Source of the DNA: Gallionella sp.
GTDB taxonomy: Bacteria > Pseudomonadota > Gammaproteobacteria > Burkholderiales > Gallionellaceae
Assembly (NCBI GenBank): GCA_004298605.1
Contig: SCPW01000402.1
Coordinates: 1-12,662, forward strand
Length of the DNA stretch: 12,662 bases
Reading direction: 5' to 3'
Shown: positions 7,893-12,662 of the stretch, in pieces
Numbering within the stretch: the stretch's first letter is position 1
Layout of the letters: each line of letters starts with the position of its first letter
Made by a program: the position numbers and the translations under genes
Notes under the pieces: generated by a model
Told to the model about the DNA's origin: nothing
Seen by the model: the letters and a program-made list of their open reading frames with translations, nothing else
Databases searched by the model: none

Positions 7893-8410
7893 CGCGCTTC
7901 TCCCGTATCGGGCAGGTAATCCATGCTGCGCGCGACCAGCTTGCCTTTGGCGGCGAATTTCTGCGCTGCCGCCCGGCTGGTGCTATAGGATTCCGCCAGC
8001 TTCAACTCCGTCTCGTCGTACTTGGCCGCCTTGAGCTCCTCTTCGTCGAGGCCGCGAATACCGGTGGTGGCGACCACCCGCCCGGTGCCCGCGCGCCCCG
8101 ATGCCAGCCCCGCCAGCCCGGCCAACTCACCGCCCGCCGCCGTTTTGCGCGCCCCGCCGCGACGGACGCTGAGCATGCGCACCCAGCCGTTGCCCTTGGC
8201 GCTTTTTATCTGTAGCCAGCCGCCGTCTTTTTTCAGGATTTCGACCTTGTCGCCCGCCGCCAGCGCGCCGACCGTTTTGGCATCGCGGAACGGCTCCGCT
8301 TTCAGTTCATCGGCCTTGATCGTGACGCCGTTCTCGCCCGCGTGGGCGATTGGCATCGCCAGCAGCAGCGCGGCCAGCCAAATGCAACAACAGCGTGTCG
8401 TACTCATCAT
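7889..8410 (-). CDS. Exported bacterial SH3-domain protein
   Basis: The 173-residue protein has a signal peptide cleaved after AHA (residue 24). Residues about 26-82 form a bacterial SH3 (SH3b) domain: VTIKADELKAEPFRDAKTVG, then LAAGDKVEILKKDGGWLQIK and GNGWVRMLSV, the usual order of strands with the GW...V ending. The remaining 90 residues are a Gly/Ala-rich linker and a charged helical tail (VATTGIRGLDEEELKAA, 113-129; AAAQKFAAKGKL, 147-158) of unknown function. Two start codons stand side by side; the first (8410) overlaps the CHASE2 stop as ATGA and has AGGA ten bases upstream. SH3b domains bind peptidoglycan peptides or proteins, so it may tether or direct the protease encoded next to it. 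Its cellular role is inference from operon context. Confidence 0.85.
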   Translation of the reverse strand: MMSTTRCCCIWLAALLLAMPIAHAGENGVTIKADELKAEPFRDAKTVGALAAGDKVEILKKDGGWLQIKSAKGNGWVRMLSVRRGGARKTAAGGELAGLAGLASGRAGTGRVVATTGIRGLDEEELKAAKYDETELKLAESYSTSRAAAQKFAAKGKLVARSMDYLPDTGEAR

Positions 8411-10131
8411 GATTGTTCTTTCCTTGCTTCACTCCAGCGCAACTGTGTTTCGGCGAACAAGGCGCGCCAACTGTCGCGCGCACCATCGCCACCGGCAATC
8501 TTTCCTTCGTGGATAAACCACGCAATGTCATTATCCGCAGCCAAAGCATATTTCCGCAACAGCGGCCCGATTGCCTGCTGCACCGCATCAATGTCACGGG
8601 TGATGCTCAACCGGCTGCCTTCGTCATCTGCCGCGCACCACCATGAAATCGCCAGCGTGTCTTCAAACAGCCGCCACAGGCCGCTTTGCTGCCCCTTGAG
8701 TATTTCCACACTCTTCGCGGCGTTGCCGGTTTTTCCCATTTCCAGGCGGATTTTTTCGCGCACGGTATCGCTCAACAAACTGGCATCCGACACGCCTGCC
8801 TGTTTACCGAGGCGAATCAACATCAGCACGCCGTGCAACTCGCCGCCGCTTTCCTGAGCCGCGCGCACGGCGCTTTTCTCCAGCGCGCTGCCGGCGCCGA
8901 TCGCGTATATCCGCGCAATGGTGAAGTAAGCCAGGCCGAGGGTGACCGGGCCGGTGAGATTGATGTAGGTCGTGGTGAAATTGATGCTGGCATAGGAAAT
9001 CCCGACCAGGATGAATTGCGAGACGCCGAACAGGCGGTCGATCTTGTCGCGCCCGGTGTTGCGGTAAAAACCCCAGGCCGTCGCCCAGATCATCGCCAGC
9101 GTCAGCAGCAGGTAAGCGATGCGCGCATCGGGGAAGCGCAGGAAATCGCCGTGCTTGAAATTGTCGATGGCGGTAGCGAGGATTTCCACGCCGGGATGCA
9201 TGCGGCTGAGCGGCGTCGGCTTGATGTCGAACAGGCTGGGCGCGGTCGAACCGACGATCACGATCTTGCCGGTGAATTCGTCCGGCGGACGTTTTTTATT
9301 TTTGCTGGTCAGATCGGCGAAAACCTCGCTGAAGCTCACCGAACGGTAACTGAAGGGCGGGCCGCGCCAGTTGAGCAACACCTGCGGCGCGCCGGGCTGC
9401 GGGAATTTCAGTTGCCGCGCGACGCGCAGCGGCAACGACGGGATCATCCAGCCATAATCGTCGCGGTAAACCGGATACTGGCGGACAATGCCGTCGGCAT
9501 CCGGGTAAATGTTGTGCAGCCCGAGCCGCCCTCCTTCCAGCGCTGCCGCAAAGTGCGGCAGCACCACCGCCACGGTAGCATCGCGCCGCGCATCCTCGCC
9601 CAGCGCCACCACGCCAGGAATCATGCCCGGCTTGATTTGGCTCAAGTGATCGCCGTCCGGATCGAGCCGCAACATCGGAAAAAAAGTGTTGTCCGTAGCC
9701 GTAATCGCGGCGTCGAAATAGGCATCGCTGTCCGGGTTGTACACATCCGGGTCGCTGAACAAAATGTCGAACACTACCGCCCGCGGCCGCTGCTTTTCGA
9801 TCTGCTCGACGAATTCCCCCAGCACCTGCCGCGGCCACGGCCAGCGGCCATATTCCCTGGCCATCGCGGCAAGGCTCGCCTCGTTGATATCGACGATGAC
9901 GATATCCTTGTCCGGTTCCGGCACGACCAGCCGGTAGCGGACCATCGTGTCGAATGCCGCTTGTTTCATGTCGGCGGCGATATTCAGGAAAGCCGTATCG
10001 GCGACAATCAGCACGGTGAACAGACCGGCCAGATAAAGGTAAAAACCGGTTTTCCATTTTTTTGCCAACAGTGCAAAAAAACGGGCCAAGCCGTGTCTGA
10101 GATGGTATGAGAGAGAAGCGAAAGGGCTCAT
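8407..10131 (-). CDS. CHASE2 membrane sensor with atypical C-terminal domain
   Basis: The 574-residue protein has a first membrane helix at about 28-50, a periplasmic CHASE2 domain at about 51-335 and three further helices near 338-356, 369-388 and 394-414. CHASE2 hallmarks are clear: VIVDINEASL (78-87), GRWPWPR (95-101), VVFDILFSDPD (119-129), IVIVGSTAP (290-298) and MHPGVEILATAIDN (311-324). In most CHASE2 proteins the last helix is followed by an adenylate/guanylate cyclase, kinase or GGDEF module; here only about 160 residues remain and none of these is intact. RLFEDTLAIS (487-496) after HGVLMLIRL (433-441) is reminiscent of a GGDEF domain that has lost its motif. The gene has no obvious Shine-Dalgarno. 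It overlaps the SH3 gene, so sensor, SH3 protein and M48 protease are made together. The ligand is unknown. Confidence 0.88.
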   Translation of the reverse strand: MSPFASLSYHLRHGLARFFALLAKKWKTGFYLYLAGLFTVLIVADTAFLNIAADMKQAAFDTMVRYRLVVPEPDKDIVIVDINEASLAAMAREYGRWPWPRQVLGEFVEQIEKQRPRAVVFDILFSDPDVYNPDSDAYFDAAITATDNTFFPMLRLDPDGDHLSQIKPGMIPGVVALGEDARRDATVAVVLPHFAAALEGGRLGLHNIYPDADGIVRQYPVYRDDYGWMIPSLPLRVARQLKFPQPGAPQVLLNWRGPPFSYRSVSFSEVFADLTSKNKKRPPDEFTGKIVIVGSTAPSLFDIKPTPLSRMHPGVEILATAIDNFKHGDFLRFPDARIAYLLLTLAMIWATAWGFYRNTGRDKIDRLFGVSQFILVGISYASINFTTTYINLTGPVTLGLAYFTIARIYAIGAGSALEKSAVRAAQESGGELHGVLMLIRLGKQAGVSDASLLSDTVREKIRLEMGKTGNAAKSVEILKGQQSGLWRLFEDTLAISWWCAADDEGSRLSITRDIDAVQQAIGPLLRKYALAADNDIAWFIHEGKIAGGDGARDSWRALFAETQLRWSEARKEQS

Positions 10132-10160
10132 GTCACAGATGAACCGAGGTAGAGAGTGTC

Positions 10161-10189
10161 ATTATGCTACAGGAGTCAATTTGAGCACA
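10161..10189 (-). promoter_or_regulatory. Candidate promoter of the CHASE2-SH3-M48 operon
   Basis: On the - strand, CATAAT (10166-10161) is one base off the -10 consensus and lies 17 bp after TGTGCT (10189-10184), a poor -35. This would give a leader of roughly 20-25 nt before the CHASE2 start. The weak -35 suggests either low activity or need of an activator; the call is tentative. Confidence 0.3.
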
Positions 10190-10241
10190 TTTTCAGGCTG
10201 GCATTTCCGGTTTCCGCGTTTTCGAGAATGTGGGCGATTAT

Positions 10242-10308
10242 CCAATAGCGTCACAATCAACACATCGCACCTCCTTAACAGCCAATACATGTGGTATTTT
10301 CCAATACA
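10242..10308. repeat. CCAATA motifs and AATAC/GTATT array in the divergent region
   Basis: CCAATA occurs at 10242-10247, 10282-10287 and 10301-10306; the last two are the 8-mer CCAATACA. The starts are 40 and 19 bp apart, close to whole numbers of helical turns. Between them GTATT (10294-10298) makes alternating inverted repeats AATAC-N5-GTATT-N4-AATAC. The array ends about 20 bp before the TTG start of the Crp/Fnr-type gene, where an operator of that gene would be expected. TTAACA at 10275-10280 could be a -35, but no good -10 at the right distance was found. Confidence 0.35.
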
Positions 10309-10327
10309 GAAATAATGGAGAACAATC

Positions 10328-10951
10328 TTGGCGGAAGATTGGAAAAATTGGATAGCACAATCCCCTGATAAGCTACAACTAGCGGCGCGTCCCATGGATA
10401 TAAGCAAGGGGCAGCGCATCTTCCACTTCGGTGACAAGGCAGATGCCGTGTATCGTGTAATGAATGGGGAAGTGTGCCTGACGCGCTTCTCGCCGGAGGG
10501 CACCGAAGTTGTCCTGTACCGCGCCCGTGAAGGTGATTTCTTTGCCGAAGCAAGCCTGTTCGGCAGCCACTACCATTGCGATGCGGTCTGTACCCGTCCC
10601 GGGCGTTGCCTGCGATTACCCGCCGAGGTTCTGCGCCACTGCTTGACCAACGACACGGATTTCGCCATGGAATGGGTTGCCACGCTGTCGAGAAATCTCC
10701 GCCAGCAGCGGGCAGCCCAAGAGCGGCTGGTCCTAAAAAGCCTGCGCATGCGCGTTATTCATTACTTGGTAGAACATGGCAAAGAGGGGCGGGTAAAACT
10801 GGATCAGCCCATTATCCGCTGGGCGGTGGAACTGGGGGCAAGCCACGAAGCGCTTTACCGCACCCTGGCTGAAATGGAGCGGGAAGGCGTGCTGCAACGG
10901 CAGGGGCAAACGCTGACTCTGTTGCAACAGAAACTCGATTCGCCAGTATGA
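10328..10951 (+). CDS. Crp/Fnr-family transcriptional regulator
   Basis: The start is TTG, supported by GGAG (10317-10320) seven to eight bases upstream; the nearby ATG at 10315 is out of frame. The 207-residue protein has the cyclic-nucleotide-binding-like beta roll (about 15-110; GEVCLTRFSPEGTEVVLY and GDFFAEASLFG at 70-79), a dimerisation helix (about 112-145) and a winged helix-turn-helix C-terminus. The recognition helix SHEALYRTLAEME (172-184) keeps the E174 and R178 equivalents that read the TGA core in CRP and FNR, but has Tyr where FNR has Ser and CRP has Gly. The beta roll lacks the RSA/RTA arginine-serine pair needed for cAMP, and the N-terminus lacks the cysteines of oxygen-sensing FNR. 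Its signal is therefore unknown. It is divergent from the CHASE2 operon and may regulate it and the cytochrome gene. Confidence 0.88.
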   Translation: MAEDWKNWIAQSPDKLQLAARPMDISKGQRIFHFGDKADAVYRVMNGEVCLTRFSPEGTEVVLYRAREGDFFAEASLFGSHYHCDAVCTRPGRCLRLPAEVLRHCLTNDTDFAMEWVATLSRNLRQQRAAQERLVLKSLRMRVIHYLVEHGKEGRVKLDQPIIRWAVELGASHEALYRTLAEMEREGVLQRQGQTLTLLQQKLDSPV

Positions 10952-10989
10952 TTTCAATCATATTCCATTCCGTAATGCCGGTTTAGTAT
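10948..10989 (+). promoter_or_regulatory. FNR-like box with class II promoter spacing
   Basis: ATGAT-TTCA-ATCAT (10948-10961) matches the FNR/DNR consensus TTGAT-N4-ATCAA at eight of ten positions, with the two outermost bases exchanged symmetrically. Its centre lies between 10954 and 10955. If it acted as a class II site at -41.5, transcription would start at 10996 and the -10 hexamer would fall at 10984-10989, which reads TAGTAT (four of six matches, with the first A and final T kept). The site overlaps the regulator stop codon and would drive the cytochrome c gene with a leader of about 105 nt. Confidence 0.5.
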
Positions 10990-11017
10990 TCGCAGGCAGG
11001 TTAGGCAAAAACCGGCA
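10976..11017. repeat. 9-bp inverted repeat after the regulator gene
   Basis: TGCCGGTTT (10976-10984) and AAACCGGCA (11009-11017) are perfectly complementary with 24 bases between them. No T tract follows, so it is not a classical terminator. It overlaps the proposed -10 of the cytochrome promoter and could be a repressor site or an RNA structure. A smaller dyad, TTCACT-N8-AGTGAA, follows at 11022-11041. Confidence 0.4.
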
Positions 11018-11057
11018 GTGATTCACTTGCAAAGCAGTGAAATTTATCCAAACAAAC

Positions 11058-11079
11058 GAGACCGGTTTGGGCCGGTCTC
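11058..11079 (+). promoter_or_regulatory. Leader stem-loop before the cytochrome gene
   Basis: GAGACCGG-N6-CCGGTCTC forms a GC-rich 8-bp stem that ends eight bases before the AGGA ribosome binding site (11088-11091) and 21 bases before the start codon. It has no following T tract. It may stabilise the 5' end of the mRNA or act as the end of an attenuated leader. Confidence 0.45.
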
Positions 11080-11100
11080 ATCACATCAGGAATCCAAAGC

Positions 11101-11562
11101 ATGAAAAGAATTTTGATAGCCGTTTCAGCATTCATAGGCATAACTGGCTTGAATATGGCATTCGCTGCCGAGCATAAAATGCAACATGAAAACCACAATC
11201 ACACAATGAGCATGACGGACACGCGAACTTCCCTGGGATTGTCAGCAGAAATGAAGCAGCACCAGCTGTCGAACATGCGGGAGCATGTAGAAGCGATCCA
11301 GTCGATCATCGGCTTGATCTCAGAAAACAAATTTGAGGCTGCCTCAAAAATAGCGCATGGCAAGCTTGGCTTGACTCCGGAAATGCAAAAGATGTGCAGC
11401 ATGTTCAACGACGAAAAGTTCAAGGCGCTGGGATTGGCCTTCCACAAGAGTGGAGACGAGCTTGGTGATGCGCTGAAAACCGGGGATGTAACCGCATCAT
11501 TACGCGCGTTGAATAAAACGATGGGGTATTGCGTATCGTGTCATGCTGCTTACCGCCAGTGA
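11101..11562 (+). CDS. Periplasmic c'-like cytochrome c with His/Met-rich N-terminus
   Basis: The 153-residue protein has a signal peptide ending MAFA (cleavage near residue 22). The mature start, EHKMQHENHNHTMSM (24-38), carries five His and three Met, a composition typical of copper- or metal-binding tails. The rest is helical with the haem attachment motif CVSCH (144-148) close to the C-terminus and a final AAYRQ, the layout of the cytochrome c'/c556 four-helix-bundle family. MKQHQLSNMREHVEAI (51-66) matches the first helix of this group, where a Met can serve as the sixth ligand. AGGA lies nine bases before ATG. It follows a Crp/Fnr-type regulator gene and an FNR-like box, so oxygen- or nitrosative-stress-linked expression is plausible. 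Role as electron carrier, NO binder or metal protein cannot be separated from sequence. Confidence 0.85.
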   Translation: MKRILIAVSAFIGITGLNMAFAAEHKMQHENHNHTMSMTDTRTSLGLSAEMKQHQLSNMREHVEAIQSIIGLISENKFEAASKIAHGKLGLTPEMQKMCSMFNDEKFKALGLAFHKSGDELGDALKTGDVTASLRALNKTMGYCVSCHAAYRQ

Positions 11563-11597
11563 ATTCAGCCACCGGTCGTAAGCGAAAAACAGCTTAG

Positions 11598-11663
11598 GTA
11601 GGGTGGGCGCAGCCCACGCAGCCATAGAGATTATCGAAGTTACGTGGGCTGCGCCCACCCTAC
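11598..11663. repeat. Palindromic intergenic repeat (REP/MITE-like)
   Basis: Two 21-bp arms, 11598-11618 (GTAGGGTGGGC...CCCACG) and 11643-11663 (CGTGGG...GCCCACCCTAC), are perfectly complementary around a 24-base loop. Each arm is itself a small hairpin (GTGGGC-GCA-GCCCAC), so the element can fold as one long stem or as two small ones, as REP-type elements do. It lies 36 bp after the cytochrome stop and could protect or end that transcript. I recognise the GTAGGGTGGGC core as a kind of dispersed repeat in betaproteobacterial genomes; the copy number here cannot be seen. Confidence 0.75.
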
Positions 11664-11704
11664 AAAACTTATTCCATTTCCCGATCAGTAGTGAAGTATT
11701 GTGG

Positions 11705-11741
11705 GGTGCATTCCATGCTATGGTGCATAAAATGCACCATA
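11705..11741. promoter_or_regulatory. Tandem palindromic operator upstream of the adaptor gene
   Basis: A perfect dyad TATGGTGCAT-AAA-ATGCACCATA fills 11719-11741 (10-bp arms). Just upstream a degenerate copy, GGTGCAT-TCC-ATGC (11705-11718), repeats the same design with the centre 17 bp away. Two similar dyads in tandem about 90-120 bp before the adaptor start suggest cooperative binding of a dimeric regulator. GG and GC are 10 bp apart in both copies, as in sigma-54 promoters, but the remaining consensus is poor. Confidence 0.55.
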
Positions 11742-11827
11742 CAGGGTTATTGCCGCTTTGAAAGAGAAATGGAATTACCTCCCGTCAAACCACCTATTTG
11801 TCATCTGATTCGCATCATGGAAAAACA

Positions 11828-12662
11828 ATGAAAATTCCTGTGAACCTGCCACGGCAGTTCTGGTTTGCCGCCTTCGGCATTGCGCTGCTGCTCGCCTTTG
11901 CCTGGGCCGCTTTGAAAAGCGGCCCGCTCGCGCCAATACAGGTGACCGTAACCCAGGTCGCCAGGGGGGAAGTTTCCCCCGCTTTGTTCGGCATCGGTAC
12001 GGTGGAGGCGCGGCGCGCTTATCTCATCGGGCCGACCGCCGCCGGCCGGGTCGGGCGCGTGCTGGTTGATGTGGGCGATACGGTTCAGGCCGGACAGTTG
12101 CTGGCGGAAATGGATCCGGTGGATCTCGATGCGCGGGTGAGCGCTGCGGTTGCGGCTGCGGCTCGCGCCAAAAGCGCCGTGGCGACGGCACAAGCCCAGG
12201 TACACGATGCGCAGAGCCGCCAGGCATTGGCTGCCAGCGAGGCGCACCGTTATGCCGAATTGGGGCACAAGGGATTCGTCAGCACAAGCGTGGTGGAGGG
12301 CAAGTTGCAGCAACAACAGTCGGCGGATGCCCAACTTGCCGCAGCCGAATCCACGCTGGCGGGCGCCCGGCAAGACCTGGTTCGCCTGGATGCCGATCGA
12401 GAAGGAATTAAGCGGCAAAGGATGAACATCCGCCTCGAAGCACCCACCGGCGGTGTAGTTACTTCACGCGATGCCGAACCCGGCGCCACCGTCGTGGCCG
12501 GGCAGGCGGTGCTCAAGCTGGTGCAGCCAGACAGCCTGTGGGTGACGGTGAGGCTGGATCAGGGGCGCTCCGCCGGCCTCCAAACGGGGCTGCCAGCCGC
12601 AATCACGCTCCGCTCCAACCCCGGCAAACCCATTACGGGCAAGGTCGCCCGCATCGAACCGG
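11828..12662 (+). CDS. RND-type efflux periplasmic adaptor (HlyD family), 3' cut by window
   Basis: The frame stays open from ATG 11828 to the window end, giving 278 residues of an incomplete protein. A single membrane anchor or uncleaved signal lies at about 11-29. Next comes the first half of the biotinyl-lipoyl domain (66-98, GRVGRVLVDVGDTVQAGQLL), then an Ala/Gln-rich alpha-helical coiled-coil hairpin (about 100-198), the second lipoyl half (EAPTGGVVTSRDAEPGATV, 204-222) and the start of the beta-barrel domain (LWVTVRLDQG, 237-246). This is the order of membrane fusion proteins linking an inner-membrane pump to an outer-membrane channel. The ribosome binding site is weak (GGAAAA), and a four-codon ATG frame (11817-11831) overlaps the start, which may couple translation. 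The pump gene is expected just beyond the edge and decides the substrate. Confidence 0.9.
   Translation, partial: MKIPVNLPRQFWFAAFGIALLLAFAWAALKSGPLAPIQVTVTQVARGEVSPALFGIGTVEARRAYLIGPTAAGRVGRVLVDVGDTVQAGQLLAEMDPVDLDARVSAAVAAAARAKSAVATAQAQVHDAQSRQALAASEAHRYAELGHKGFVSTSVVEGKLQQQQSADAQLAAAESTLAGARQDLVRLDADREGIKRQRMNIRLEAPTGGVVTSRDAEPGATVVAGQAVLKLVQPDSLWVTVRLDQGRSAGLQTGLPAAITLRSNPGKPITGKVARIEP

Noticed and set aside
8686..10110. A 474-codon open frame on the + strand opposite the CHASE2 gene
   Set aside because: It is exactly antisense to a clear CHASE2 protein, has low-complexity His/Arg/Gln-rich translation and no domain; GC-rich coding DNA often keeps such a frame open. The same holds for the long frames opposite the amylase (6154-6948) and the b561 gene (4571-5125).
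11722..11737. Sigma-54 promoter reading (GG-N10-GC)
   Set aside because: Spacing is right in both tandem copies, but only about 7-8 of 12 consensus bases match and the pattern is a by-product of the palindrome; kept only as a remark.
11719..11741. NtrC site reading of the TGGTGCA/TGCACCA dyad
   Set aside because: NtrC sites have TGCACC first and GGTGCA second; here the half-sites are in the opposite order, so the dyad is a different palindrome.

Overview
The window looks like a chromosomal segment of a Gram-negative bacterium, most likely a betaproteobacterium of the Nitrosomonadales/Gallionellaceae type. This rests on the combination of a CHASE2 / SH3 / M48 gene set, a cytochrome b561, a c'-like cytochrome, an RND-type adaptor, a moderately high GC content by eye, and a palindromic intergenic repeat of the GTAGGGTGGGC...GCCCACCCTAC kind. 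The taxonomic guess is inference only. Nine complete genes and one gene cut by the right edge are supported; no tRNA, rRNA, CRISPR array or transposase gene is visible.

Left part, + strand (207-5056). A GTG-started secreted protein with a zinc-dependent phospholipase C / S1-P1 nuclease-like histidine pattern and a beta-rich C-terminus overlaps by 4 bp a lipoprotein alpha/beta hydrolase (GYSKG serine motif plus a calcium-loop-like DxNxDG motif). Together they look like a coupled envelope lipid- or ester-cleaving pair. After a 204-bp gap come a TPR-methyltransferase fusion and a four-helix cytochrome b561. The + strand block ends at a strong hairpin shared with the convergent amylase gene.

Middle part, - strand (10131-5134). 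Three genes joined by 4-bp ATGA overlaps encode a CHASE2 membrane sensor, an exported SH3 protein and an exported M48 metalloprotease. A cytoplasmic GH13 alpha-amylase-type enzyme lies about 105 bp further downstream. The CHASE2 protein has no standard output domain; its C-terminus may be a highly decayed GGDEF domain. The three overlapping genes are the best candidate here for a poorly described system: an envelope sensor co-translated with a periplasmic protease and an SH3 adaptor.

Right part, + strand (10328-12662). Divergent from the CHASE2 gene is a TTG-started Crp/Fnr-family regulator. An FNR-like dyad (TGAT-N4-ATCA) overlaps its stop codon, placed exactly as in a class II activator promoter for the next gene, a periplasmic cytochrome c with a His/Met-rich N-terminus. 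A 21-bp-arm palindromic repeat, then a tandem palindromic operator, precede the adaptor subunit of an efflux system that runs off the window.
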